The notes: generated from the sequence alone by a model not told the origin. DNA of 19,079 bases from a bacterium (GCA_009921985.1 RFWS01000011.1:1-19079), one strand, 5' to 3'; shown: positions 1 to 8,391, numbered from the stretch's first letter. Numbers and translations are program-made.

Positions 1-3000
1 CGCCCGGCTCGCCCCGCTGACTGGGCTGGTGCCGAAGGCAAACTCAGCGTCGTTGTTCATGCCGTCCCCGTCCGGATCCGCTGTGCCGGCAGCGTTGGGA
101 GTGCCCTTCACCAAGCCAAACGAGGCAAGGTACTGCTCCTGCGGTGTGTCGGTGGGAGCATCCGCCAGCGATCCTTGAACCTCAAAATCCACATCCGGCG
201 TATTGGCGGTGTCAAAAAGGTACCAACTCCCGGGATTACTCGGACTAATGGAGTTTGGCTGACCACCCCAGTTGACGATCCGGAAAGTGATCAGCTTGTC
301 GGCCGACACATTCTGCAACGCCGCGATCCCGGACAAATTGATCGGGGAGAGGGTCTGACCATTTCCGTTGGCCGTGTAGACAAACGATGATCCGACATCC
401 TGAAAGGCCCCGCTTCCCACCTGATACTGAAGCAGGCCATTCGTAGGCCCTGTTGTTCCTGCCGAGCGATAGTTGAATTTGGATATGTTGGTAACGGAAA
501 GCGTCTTTCCGGCAACCGCCTGCAGGGTGAAAGTCACGTATTTACCATTGGCGATGGCGTCGGCTGAAGTGGCATCCTCCCACGTGGTTCCACCCCAAGC
601 TCTACCCGCCCCAGTGGTGGCAGTTGCCACCCCAGAGCCACGCGTTAACCCGCCCACAATCACATTGCCGTTGCTGATCGTCGGAGCCAACGGGCTGGGG
701 CCAAAATTGCCACTTCCGCCCACCTGATCATTCACATCCCAACCGGCCAGAGTTGTCGCTGATCCGCCCCTGCCGGCGTCATAAACCGTTCCGCTCACTG
801 AAACAAGGTTGGTCAGAGCACCACTCACATGCTGGATATTCACGCCGGAAACCGCACCCAGAGGCGCAGAGGAGGACAGGCGGACATAAATGGTATTGGA
901 AATCACTCCACCCACCTGGGTCAAGGTAAGCTGGTTCGTAAAGGTGCTGTTATCTTGACTGATTTGAATGGAAGAAGACGAGGCCTGCACGGTCGCATCT
1001 GTCGTCAGGTTGGTCCCCTTGACCACATAACTAGCGCTGGACGAAGCGGTACCCGTGAATCCTTTCAACCCTGTCACGCTGTTAGGCAGAAAAGTGAAGG
1101 TGGGATTCGTATTAATGATAGATCCTAGCGTCAGCACCAAGTCATCGATTCGCCAATTGGCCGTCCCGCCTGATTGCGTCGCATTGGCACTCCCGTAGCC
1201 ATAAATACGGATCGTGTTGGTTCCGTTGGTGAGAACAAGGCCGACATTGTTGTTGGAAACGGCGACCCAGGTGGAGTTGGCCAACATCGTTCCTAAAGCC
1301 AGATCGCTGGCATAGTTATCTTTTGAGGACCGGACTGTGTAATTGATCGGCCCTGTTGGCGTGCTCCTGGTTCCAAACGTAATCTTTTGAATGCCATACT
1401 CCGTGAGCGTGTTTGTGTCCGGAACCAGGATGGGTACCTCAAAATAAGCACTCGTGCTGAGGTTTAAGGCGCCGGTCTGCGCTGCCACGCCCGCGTTGGT
1501 CCCACCCGAAGCCCCACCATAGCCAGAGGATGCGGAGCTATTAGTAAGCATCGCCACTGCCCCACCATTGTTGTTCCCTTGAGCCACCGGTCCAAGCGTC
1601 CAACCATTCGGAACGGCATTGGTTACGGGGCTCGCCGAGCTCAAAAAGTCCCAATACACGCCCACGGCTCCACGCACACTGGTGGTCCGGATCAGGTTGT
1701 TCGTTCCATTGGTGGCCGTGGCCACTGAAATATTTGTGCCGATCAGACCCCCAAGCGCATTGGTCGACAACCGCACGGAAATGTCGTTCGTCAATCCCCC
1801 GGTACCCTTCGCCAAGGTTAAGGAGTTGGTAAAGCTGCTCCCGTCCGCCGAAACTTCAAAGCCGGTGCCCGGGGTGATGATTACATCGTTCGTCAGATTC
1901 AGGGCCACTACGCTGAAAGATTGGCTATCCGAAGCGGTGCCCAGGGCCGCATTGAAGCCCCCCATGGTCGAGGTCAAAGTGATCGAAGGTGGCGGCACGG
2001 TCACCGTCAGGGTCTGGGTCACGTCGGGAGCCGCATTCCAGTTATCGTCCCCGGCTTGGCTGGCCGTGATCGTCGTCGTACCCACGCCGACAATCGTCAC
2101 CATGCTTCCAGAAATCGAGGCCACGTTGGTGTCTGAACTGGCATAACTGACCGCCAGACCTGAGTTGGCTGTCGCCGTCAAAGCATACGGTGCGTTGGTG
2201 CTGTACTGACTGCTGTTGGTGGAAAGGCCGGTGATCGTTTGGTCACCCTTCGCGATATTGAAAGTCAGGTCCGCCGGAGTACTGTTGCCCGCCGCGTTGG
2301 AAGCCGTCACCGAGACGGTGTAGCCGCTGACCACGTTGGAGGGACTCCCCGTGATCGCTCCGCTGGTGGTGTTGAGGGACAAACCGGCGGGCAGGGTTCC
2401 CGGCGGAACAATAGCATAGCTGGTGGGAGCCGATGAGGCTGTGATGTTGGTGGAGATTGCCGCCCCCACCTTGCCGGCGATGGTCGCCGGGGTAACGGTT
2501 GGCACCACCTGAGGTGCTGCCGGCGTTCCGGAAACCGCAGTGCTAGCCACACTGTCACCGATGGAGTTCACTGCCTTCAGCGTCACGGAATAAGGTGTGC
2601 CGTTGCTCAAACCCGTGATGACCAAAGGACTGTTGGTGGAGGCGGGCGACCGCGTCACGTAGGTCGTGCCGTCAGTTGAATATTTATAATTGGAAATAGT
2701 TGAGCCCCCGTCCGAAGAAGGTGCGGTAAAGTTGACTGTGAGGTTTTGATCACCCGCCGTGATACCGGTGATCGACGGAGCACCGGGCGCAGTCGCCGCC
2801 GCTCCCAACGTGGCTGTCATCACGAAATTATCGATACCTAATCCCTGCCCATTCGTGCTTCCGCCAGAACCAGTATAGGTCCAACGCAAATAATAAGTTG
2901 CCCCAGGGGCAATACTTAGTCCCGAAATCGTCACACTTTTTGAGGTTGATAATGGAGGATTTGATATGACTGTGTTATTTGCATCTGCAGTATAGGACTG

Positions 3001-3624
3001 ATTGCCCGACGTGACCGCAGTATCAGCTGTGGGACTAGCTCCGTGGAAAAAGGTCCAGTCAAATGCCCGGCTACCGGAGCGGTATTTTTCATAGTCCCAG
3101 TTGACAGTTAGCGCAGTGATTGTGGCGCCCGTGTTATTCTGAAATGCATAAATTAAGCTTCGTGGAGAAGAATAAGATCCCGCACTTAAAAATCCTAATG
3201 ACCTGTCAGTTGCTGACGCGGTAACTCCGTTGGCAAAATTATAAGCCCCACCAGAACTGGTGCCGGTTAAAATTCCAGACCCAGAAGTGCCCGCTGCTTG
3301 GGTTGTTGCGGATGTTGAATTTGTAGAAGACCAGTCACCGGTAGGGCTAATTTTCCATCCCGAAGGCAAAGTTGCGGTGGCACTGCTACCCAAAGTATCA
3401 AAATTTTGCGTAACACCGTTTGAAGTGGTTACGGATTGCTGCGCCTGCGCCACGCCGGACATCGCGAGCGTCAGCGCGAGCGCTACGCCTCGCGCGGAAG
3501 ATAGGATGCTTTTCGTAGATGGGAGTTGGCAGATGGAAGATGGGAACGTACCCATCTCCGATCTTCCATCTCCCATCTTCCCAACGACCAAATTGCTAAA
3601 CAACTTCTTCATGGTTTGTTTCAT
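1..3624 (-). CDS. Giant secreted modular protein (FN3, Ig-like, beta-sandwich), 3'-truncated by window edge
   Basis: The frame is open without a stop from ATG 3624 to base 1 (1208 codons); the C-terminus lies outside. GGAG stands 8 nt before the ATG. The N-terminus has a basic start (MKQTMKK), an odd hydrophilic insert at residues 15-40, then a hydrophobic stretch ending AQA (about 61), a plausible signal-peptidase site. Modules I infer: beta-sandwich 73-270 ending IDNFVMT; fibronectin III 279-371; putative Ig (He_PIG type) 376-457; Big_2-like 459-543; a repeated module at 546-654 and again at 841-946 (shared core GFEVS.DGSSF / IQISQDNSTF and VRLS); further beta-sandwich segments 655-840 and 947-1150; a calcium-binding-like ADPDGDG tail at 1182-1188. 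It is probably exported to the cell surface or medium, perhaps as an adhesin or matrix protein. Function is unknown. This tail usually lies near the C-terminus of Verrucomicrobiota secreted proteins, so I expect the end within about 100 residues. The module names come from reading the sequence, not from a profile search. Confidence 0.85.
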   Translation of the reverse strand, partial: MKQTMKKLFSNLVVGKMGDGRSEMGTFPSSICQLPSTKSILSSARGVALALTLAMSGVAQAQQSVTTSNGVTQNFDTLGSSATATLPSGWKISPTGDWSSTNSTSATTQAAGTSGSGILTGTSSGGAYNFANGVTASATDRSLGFLSAGSYSSPRSLIYAFQNNTGATITALTVNWDYEKYRSGSRAFDWTFFHGASPTADTAVTSGNQSYTADANNTVISNPPLSTSKSVTISGLSIAPGATYYLRWTYTGSGGSTNGQGLGIDNFVMTATLGAAATAPGAPSITGITAGDQNLTVNFTAPSSDGGSTISNYKYSTDGTTYVTRSPASTNSPLVITGLSNGTPYSVTLKAVNSIGDSVASTAVSGTPAAPQVVPTVTPATIAGKVGAAISTNITASSAPTSYAIVPPGTLPAGLSLNTTSGAITGSPSNVVSGYTVSVTASNAAGNSTPADLTFNIAKGDQTITGLSTNSSQYSTNAPYALTATANSGLAVSYASSDTNVASISGSMVTIVGVGTTTITASQAGDDNWNAAPDVTQTLTVTVPPPSITLTSTMGGFNAALGTASDSQSFSVVALNLTNDVIITPGTGFEVSADGSSFTNSLTLAKGTGGLTNDISVRLSTNALGGLIGTNISVATATNGTNNLIRTTSVRGAVGVYWDFLSSASPVTNAVPNGWTLGPVAQGNNNGGAVAMLTNSSASSGYGGASGGTNAGVAAQTGALNLSTSAYFEVPILVPDTNTLTEYGIQKITFGTRSTPTGPINYTVRSSKDNYASDLALGTMLANSTWVAVSNNNVGLVLTNGTNTIRIYGYGSANATQSGGTANWRIDDLVLTLGSIINTNPTFTFLPNSVTGLKGFTGTASSSASYVVKGTNLTTDATVQASSSSIQISQDNSTFTNQLTLTQVGGVISNTIYVRLSSSAPLGAVSGVNIQHVSGALTNLVSVSGTVYDAGRGGSATTLAGWDVNDQVGGSGNFGPSPLAPTISNGNVIVGGLTRGSGVATATTGAGRAWGGTTWEDATSADAIANGKYVTFTLQAVAGKTLSVTNISKFNYRSAGTTGPTNGLLQYQVGSGAFQDVGSSFVYTANGNGQTLSPINLSGIAALQNVSADKLITFRIVNWGGQPNSISPSNPGSWYLFDTANTPDVDFEVQGSLADAPTDTPQEQYLASFGLVKGTPNAAGTADPDGDGMNNDAEFAFGTSPVSGASRA
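3517..3578. repeat. Two-armed inverted array of 7-bp repeats inside the signal-peptide coding region
   Basis: Two 28-bp arms (3517-3544 and 3551-3578) flank a 6-bp spacer (AACGTA). Each arm is exactly four heptamers. On the plus strand the left arm reads AGATGGG, AGTTGGC, AGATGGA, AGATGGG. The right arm is the inverted version: CCCATCT, CCGATCT, TCCATCT, CCCATCT. The arms pair almost completely, so the mRNA of the secreted-protein gene could form a long hairpin near codons 16-36. The array adds a hydrophilic, Gly/Ser/Met-rich stretch before the hydrophobic core of the signal peptide without breaking the frame. Confidence 0.85.
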
Positions 3625-3885
3625 GGTTGTATCTCCAGGCATCGATGCGACGAAGGCGGGGTTGGGTTGGGCAACCCTTGGTCTAGACCACATTTGGCTG
3701 TGTCTGATGGCACACTAGTAACATGCTACGGCTTGCGCATATTGCTAGGGCTTTTTCGTGACGATTTGATGGCAACTTTGGGGTATTTTTTCTACGTAAA
3801 AACCTAATTTACATGTACTTGCATTGATATAAATTGATTATTAGCAAAGCTAACTAGGCGGTTTTTCAGCCGGAGGCGGGGTTTT

Positions 3886-3909
3886 TAGTTTAAGTTAAAG
3901 TTTAAGTTG
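3886..3909. repeat. Hexamer array (AAGTTT-type), 4 units
   Basis: There are four successive hexamers: TAGTTT, AAGTTA, AAGTTT, AAGTTG. A closely related array in the opposite orientation (ACTTAA type) lies at 13424-13447 between nagZ and the RelE-like gene. Confidence 0.7.
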
Positions 3910-3943
3910 GGTTCCTACCCCTTTGTCCTAACCCTCAAGCCCA

Positions 3944-3961
3944 CCTCATCCTAATCCTAAT
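3944..3961. repeat. Hexamer array (CCTAAT-type), 3 units
   Basis: Three successive hexamers read CCTCAT, CCTAAT, CCTAAT. More degenerate copies (CCTAAC, CCTCAA) precede them from 3927, with one base lost in phase. Confidence 0.65.
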
Positions 3962-3977
3962 CCCCTTTTCTATATGC

Positions 3978-3998
3978 CATATCCAATATCCAATATCC
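3978..3998. repeat. Heptamer array (AATATCC-type), 3 units
   Basis: Three perfectly phased heptamers read CATATCC, AATATCC, AATATCC. The sequence is unrelated to the neighbouring hexamer arrays but follows the same short-period style. Confidence 0.75.
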
Positions 3999-4050
3999 GG
4001 TAAGCGCCCCGCTTGCCTTCACGATCACGAACCTTTCCCCCCATCCAACA

Positions 4051-4266
4051 TTAAAAAGCTTCGGACCGAATTCCGCTCCCTTCGATAATGCTTTTCAGGG
4101 TCCCGATCGGGATCGGCTTGGAACCATGGAAAGGCACGATCACCTAGCGCCCCTCGGCATTCCGCCACTTCTGGTGGCTACCCGCTTGGTCGATTTTCTA
4201 AAACCCATGCTGGCGCAGAACCCGCGCCACTTCCTTGGCGTTGCGGACCGGAAACCGGCGGCTCAC
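4051..4266 (-). pseudogene. hicA: HicA-type mRNA interferase toxin remnant with two in-frame TAG stops
   Basis: HicA toxins are small dsRNA-binding-fold RNases that cleave mRNA. Reading from GTG 4266 to TAA 4051 gives a typical HicA pattern (VARVLRQHGF, then QAGSHQKWRNAEGR, then VIVPFHGSKPIPIGTLKSII), but TAG codons interrupt it after residue 22 (4198-4200) and again 18 codons later (4144-4146). The catalytic-type GSH motif survives between the two stops. Frame and length (71 codons) are otherwise intact, so the lesions are point mutations, each one base from a sense codon. The GTG overlaps the hicB stop as GTGA, the usual coupling. The product cannot be made as a full toxin unless TAG is read through, and ruvX in this window ends in TAG. 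Confidence 0.8.
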
Positions 4267-4466
4267 GCCGCCGAAACCGCCAAAACCTTGGCCCGGCCCG
4301 GCAACTTGATCTTGGAGGGCTTAAACCATAGCGAGAGGGCCTGGCGCGCGTTCCGCACCGCCTCCCGCTCCGTGTCCCCGGCGGAAGCACAACCGGGAAT
4401 TTCAGGAAAAACCGCGGACCATCGCCCCGTTTCCAGATCCTCAGCCACCACCAAACGGAATTTCAT
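4263..4466 (-). CDS. hicB: HicB-type antitoxin (short form)
   Basis: This 67-residue protein starts MKFRLVVAEDLETGRW and contains the HicB signature of a partial RNase-H-like fold: a beta strand followed by VFPEIPGCASAGDTEREAVRNARQAL in sense, with the P-x-(I/L)-PGC core and the helix that follows. HicB proteins bind and neutralise HicA and often repress their own operon. This short form has no separate DNA-binding domain. It precedes hicA, as in many short-HicB loci, and its stop overlaps the hicA GTG by 4 nt. Because the partner toxin gene is broken, the antitoxin is either a relic or acts on toxins elsewhere. ATG 4466 is the only sensible start. No promoter was identified in the 217-nt gap to dnaE. 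Confidence 0.75.
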   Translation of the reverse strand: MKFRLVVAEDLETGRWSAVFPEIPGCASAGDTEREAVRNARQALSLWFKPSKIKLPGRAKVLAVSAA

Positions 4467-4546
4467 GCCTTCAAACTATCCCCTCTCCTCCGCCCGTCAA
4501 CGGTCATGGTTTTCAAGGGAAAGCGGGACATAGCCAGACCCGGTGG

Positions 4547-4598
4547 GGCCGACCGTCCTTGGGCTGCATGGCTTTGGCGGAGCAGGCCCCGGTCGGCC
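4547..4598. repeat. 9-bp inverted repeat between dnaE and hicB
   Basis: GGCCGACCG at 4547-4555 is perfectly complementary to CGGTCGGCC at 4590-4598, with a 34-nt loop. It lacks a T tract next to the stem, so it does not look like an ordinary terminator. Its role is unknown. Confidence 0.45.
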
Positions 4599-4647
4599 GA
4601 TTGTCAATTCAGCGATTGATGAAGATCACCAGCCCTACCGAACGCCT

Positions 4648-4661
4648 AAAATCCAAAATTC
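4648..4661. repeat. Two-unit heptamer repeat (AAAATCC-type)
   Basis: AAAATCC is followed directly by AAAATTC, 22 nt downstream of the dnaE stop. It is short, but its period and intergenic setting match the other arrays in this window. Confidence 0.45.
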
Positions 4662-4683
4662 CTTTATTTTCCTTCTCCCTGCT

Positions 4684-7600
4684 TTAAGCGGCCATCGCCT
4701 GCGCCCGCCGCATCTGCCATTTCGGCTTGGGCAACTCCACCTCCCGCACGGCCAACTTCACGCGATCCGGCCCGAGGACGGCCCGTAACTTTCCGATGGC
4801 GGCCAGTGTCGGCCGCAGCCGCATCTGCGACCCGGCTTCCAGCAAAACCTTTTTCCCTTCCGCCTCCACCTCCAGCCGGATGGGAACTTCGCCCGCCTGG
4901 GCGGCCACCACTTCCTTCACTTTGGCCATCGTCTCCCCCGCCAGTTGCTCCCGGGTCGGCGCAAGGTGGATGTGAGTCACCCACTTGGCCACGGCGCTGT
5001 CCAAGGTGACACATTCCGAAGTCCGTAACCGGATCCGCTCCTCCGCATCGGTGTCCACCGATCCGCCAACCACCAGCGGTGTCCCCACCTTGAGGAAAGT
5101 TCCGGACTCCCGGTACAGATCCGGAAAAATCATCACCTCCATCCGGCCCGTCTTGTCCTCGAGCATGGTCCGCGCATACGGCCGCTTGTCCTTTTGCGTG
5201 AGACGCACCTCCACGGCCGTCACCACGCCTGCCAGCCGCACCGCCGTCCCCGTCTGCATTTCCTCCGGCTCCCCCAGATTCACCGTGCGAAAGGCCCGCA
5301 GATCCGCCTCGAACTCATCGGCGGGATGACCGGTGACATAGAACCCGAGCAGCTCCTTCTCCGCCGTCAGTTTCTCCCGCTTGGGCCAATCCTCAAACCC
5401 CTCCGGAACCCGGTCCGCCCCCGGCTTGGCCTGGGGTTGCGCCACTTCTTCCAGTCCAAACAACGTGCCCTGCCCCCGCTCCTTGTCGCGCGCCACCGAG
5501 GCGGCCGACCCCAGCGCCGCGTCCAGTTTGGAGGCCAGCCAAGCCCGGTTCTTGGAAATGGAATCAAACGCGCCGCACCGGATCAGGCTTTCCAGCGCCT
5601 TCTTGTTGATCGCCTTGTACTCGACCCGCGCACAGAAATCCTCGATCGAGCGGAACGGCCCGCCGCTTTTCCGCGCCTCGATGAGCGCATCCACGCACGC
5701 CTCCCCCACGTTTTTCACCGCCCCCAGCCCGAAAAGGATCTTTCCGGGCTGAACCGTGAACCGCTTCGCGCTCGTGTTCACCTCGGGTGGCAGGATCTGA
5801 ATCCCCATCCTTTGGGCCTCGGCCGTGAAGAGCGCGATCTTGTCGGTGTTGTCCAGCTCGTGGGACAGGAGGGAGGCCATGTACTCCGTCGGATGGTTCG
5901 CCTTCAGGTAGGCTGTCTGGCAGGCCACCACCGCATAGGCCGCACTGTGGCTTTTGTTGAACCCGTAGCCCGCAAATTTTTCCAACAGGTCGAAAATGCG
6001 CAACGATTGCGAACGCGGGATCTGGTTCACCTGCGCGCAGCCCTGCACGAAGGTTTCCCGCTGCTTGGCCATTTCCTCCGGCTTCTTCTTGCCCATCGCC
6101 CGGCGCAACAGGTCCGCCTGCCCGAGCGTGTATCCGGCCAGCGACCGGGCCGCCGCCATCACCTGCTCCTGGTAAATCAGCACCCCGTAGGTTTCCGCGC
6201 TGATCGTTTCCAGCAGCGGATGCTCGTAGCTGAATTGGGATTTCCCTTTTTTCCGCTTCACATACTCGTCAATCAGGTCCATCGGGCCCGGCCGATACAG
6301 GGCGATCAATGCGATCAGATCCTCGATGCCCTTGAGATCGAAAATGGCGCAGGTCCGCCGCATGCCGGGGGACTCCACCTGGAACACGCCGATGTTTTCC
6401 GCCCGGTTGAGCAGTTCGTAGGTTTTTTTGTCGTCCAACGGGATCTCTTCCGGCTCCATCTTCTTGCCGGTGGTTTCCTCGACCAGGCGCAGGCAGTCCT
6501 GGATCACCGTCAAGGTCTTCAGACCCAGAAAGTCCATCTTCAACAGCCCGATCTCCCCCACCTCGTTCATCGAGAACTGGGTCATCACGGCCCCGGTGTC
6601 GTCCCGCGTCAGCGGCAGGTAGTCCGTCAGGTCCCGGTCCGCGATCACCACGCCGGCCGCGTGGGTGCCGCTCTGCCGCACCATCCCCTCCAGTTGCAGG
6701 GCGGATTGGATCACCGGCTTCACCGCATCCTCCTCCGCCATCCGCTTCAGCTCGGGCACCTGCTTGAGTGCGTCCGCCAGCTTGGCGCCCGGCACCTTGG
6801 GGATCAGATCCGCGATGCGCGAGGTCTCCCCGAAACTCAACCCCATGACCCGGCCCACGTCCCGCACCGCCATTTTGGCCCCCATCGTGCCAAAGGTGAT
6901 GATCTGCGCCACGGAGCGCTCGCCATACTTGTTCCGGACGTAGGAAATCACCTCTTCCCGCCGGTCCGGGCAGAAATCCATGTCGATATCCGGCGGGGAG
7001 ATCCGCTCCGGGTTGAGAAACCGCTCAAAGAGCAGGCCGTAACGGAGGGGGCAGAGGTCGGTGATTCCCAGCACGTAGGAGACCAGGCTGCCCGCCGCGC
7101 TGCCGCGGCCCGGCCCCACCGGAATCCCCTGCCGCTTCGCGTGGTCGATAAAGTCCCAGACGATCAGGAAATAACTGACGAAGCCGGTCTTCTCAATGAC
7201 CCCCATTTCAAACTCCAGCCGCTCCCGCAATTCCTTGTCCGTGCCCGCCCGCTCCCCGTAACGCCGGCGCAACCCTTCCTGGCACAATTTCCGGAAATAC
7301 TGTTCCCGCGTCATCCCCGCCGGCACCGGAAACGCGGGGAATTTGTTGCCCCCGAGGTCCAGCTGCAGGTCGCACCGTTCCGCCAGGATCGACGTGGTTT
7401 CCAGCGCATCCGGAAATCCGTCAAAAAGCATTTCCATCTCTTCGGCCGACTTCAGGTAAAACTCCGGCCCGTAGGACTTCATCTTCCGTTCCGGATCGTT
7501 GATCCGGCTGTTCGTGGAGATGCAGACCAAAATCTCCTGGGTGATCGCGTTTTCCTTGCGGACGTAGTGGACGTCGTTGGCCGCCACCAGCGGGGTTTTC

Positions 7601-8199
7601 GTTGCCTTGCCCAACTGGCGGTAAAAATTTCTTACCTTCTCCTCCTCGGGCAGGCCGTGGTTGTGGATTTCGAGGAAAAAGTTCTCCGGGCCAAGGATCT
7701 CCCGGTACTCGCCGAGGATCCTTTTGGCATCCGCCTCCCGCCCCTCCAGAAAGGCCGCCGCCACCTCCCCCTTCAGGCAGGCGCTGGTTCCGATCAACCC
7801 GGCCGAGTGTTGGGCCAGAAGCTTGTGATCGATCCTCGGCTTGTAATACACGCTCTCCAGATGGGCCGCCGTCACCAAACGGATCAGGTTGCGGTAGCCC
7901 TCCAGATTCCGGGCCAACAGGAGAAAATGGTAATTTGCGTCCTTCCCGCCGGCGGTGGATTTTTTTTCGAACCGGTCCCCGGGAGCCATGTACACCTCGC
8001 ACCCGACGATCGGTTTCACTCCCTCCTTCCTTGCCGCCTGGTAAAACTCAATCGCCCCGTAGAGATTCCCGTGATCGGTCAGGGCGATGGCCGGTTGGTC
8101 CAATTCCTTCGCCCGGGCCACCAGATCCGGCACCCGGCACGCCCCGTCCAGCAGGGAGTACTCCGAATGACAGTGCAAATGGACAAATGGCTTGGCCAC
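4684..8199 (-). CDS. dnaE: DNA polymerase III subunit alpha
   Basis: This is the replicative polymerase catalytic subunit. From GTG 8199 the product is 1171 aa and opens AKPFVHLHCHSEYSLLDGA, the usual PHP-domain start, followed by LTDHGNLYGA. The palm catalytic aspartates lie in PDIDMDF (D404, D406) and KMDFLGLKTL (D556), almost the E. coli positions (401, 403, 555), which is the main reason for choosing this start. The C-terminus has LLGFYVTGHP, an OB-fold segment (about residues 1000-1080) and a tau-binding-like tail. The frame stays open upstream to TTG 8346 and has an ATG at 8331, adding 44-49 residues unlike the family. No good Shine-Dalgarno precedes the GTG, so the start is likely but not proven. 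The gene diverges from rpsU. Confidence 0.96.
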   Translation of the reverse strand: MAKPFVHLHCHSEYSLLDGACRVPDLVARAKELDQPAIALTDHGNLYGAIEFYQAARKEGVKPIVGCEVYMAPGDRFEKKSTAGGKDANYHFLLLARNLEGYRNLIRLVTAAHLESVYYKPRIDHKLLAQHSAGLIGTSACLKGEVAAAFLEGREADAKRILGEYREILGPENFFLEIHNHGLPEEEKVRNFYRQLGKATKTPLVAANDVHYVRKENAITQEILVCISTNSRINDPERKMKSYGPEFYLKSAEEMEMLFDGFPDALETTSILAERCDLQLDLGGNKFPAFPVPAGMTREQYFRKLCQEGLRRRYGERAGTDKELRERLEFEMGVIEKTGFVSYFLIVWDFIDHAKRQGIPVGPGRGSAAGSLVSYVLGITDLCPLRYGLLFERFLNPERISPPDIDMDFCPDRREEVISYVRNKYGERSVAQIITFGTMGAKMAVRDVGRVMGLSFGETSRIADLIPKVPGAKLADALKQVPELKRMAEEDAVKPVIQSALQLEGMVRQSGTHAAGVVIADRDLTDYLPLTRDDTGAVMTQFSMNEVGEIGLLKMDFLGLKTLTVIQDCLRLVEETTGKKMEPEEIPLDDKKTYELLNRAENIGVFQVESPGMRRTCAIFDLKGIEDLIALIALYRPGPMDLIDEYVKRKKGKSQFSYEHPLLETISAETYGVLIYQEQVMAAARSLAGYTLGQADLLRRAMGKKKPEEMAKQRETFVQGCAQVNQIPRSQSLRIFDLLEKFAGYGFNKSHSAAYAVVACQTAYLKANHPTEYMASLLSHELDNTDKIALFTAEAQRMGIQILPPEVNTSAKRFTVQPGKILFGLGAVKNVGEACVDALIEARKSGGPFRSIEDFCARVEYKAINKKALESLIRCGAFDSISKNRAWLASKLDAALGSAASVARDKERGQGTLFGLEEVAQPQAKPGADRVPEGFEDWPKREKLTAEKELLGFYVTGHPADEFEADLRAFRTVNLGEPEEMQTGTAVRLAGVVTAVEVRLTQKDKRPYARTMLEDKTGRMEVMIFPDLYRESGTFLKVGTPLVVGGSVDTDAEERIRLRTSECVTLDSAVAKWVTHIHLAPTREQLAGETMAKVKEVVAAQAGEVPIRLEVEAEGKKVLLEAGSQMRLRPTLAAIGKLRAVLGPDRVKLAVREVELPKPKWQMRRAQAMAA

Positions 8200-8203
8200 A
8201 GGA

Positions 8204-8218
8204 GGATCAATTTGATCC
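8204..8218. promoter_or_regulatory. 15-bp palindrome 5 nt before the dnaE start
   Basis: GGATCAA and TTGATCC are perfect 7-bp inverted arms around a single T. If dnaE starts at GTG 8199, this palindrome occupies the usual ribosome-binding-site position, in the 192-nt divergent dnaE-rpsU region. It could be an operator or an mRNA hairpin controlling initiation; this is inference only. I could not name convincing -35/-10 elements for either gene. Confidence 0.35.
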
Positions 8219-8391
8219 CAGAAACAGGCTTCGCCAGCCAAAACCCTTTTTTGTCCCCTTTCCTTGGCAAAAATCCCCAAAAACTCATCCCGCCCCTGGT
8301 GGGAACGTACGCCACTCCTCTTTCCTTCCATCGAATCTTCCCCCAAAAAGACCCTTCCCCGCCTCCGCCTTTTTCGATAGGATTTTGCTTC

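Larger units (their letters stand above)
3625..4050. other. Intergenic region, AT-richer, carrying three short-period repeat arrays
   Basis: These 426 bases hold no convincing gene. The stretch at about 3740-3850 is much more AT-rich than the surroundings and probably contains the promoter of the minus-strand secreted-protein gene, but I found no -35/-10 pair good enough to name. The part from 3886 to 3998 holds three different 6- or 7-bp periodic repeats, listed separately. Confidence 0.6.

Noticed and set aside
3781..3804. A/T-rich imperfect inverted repeat around TACGTA
   Set aside because: The arms pair poorly and are almost only A and T; not enough for a terminator or operator call.
4144..4200. 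TAG recoded as a sense codon, explaining both stops in hicA
   Set aside because: ruvX ends with TAG at its expected family length, and no other gene in the window contains an in-frame TAG that would need reading through. Nonsense mutation is simpler.
4467..4683. A possible small plus-strand gene between hicB and dnaE
   Set aside because: The only open frame starts inside the inverted repeat, has no ribosome-binding site and runs antisense into dnaE.
8299..8310. GGGAACGTAC occurs both here and in the spacer of the signal-peptide array (3542-3551)
   Set aside because: It is a single shared 10-mer without further flanking similarity; chance is a sufficient explanation.
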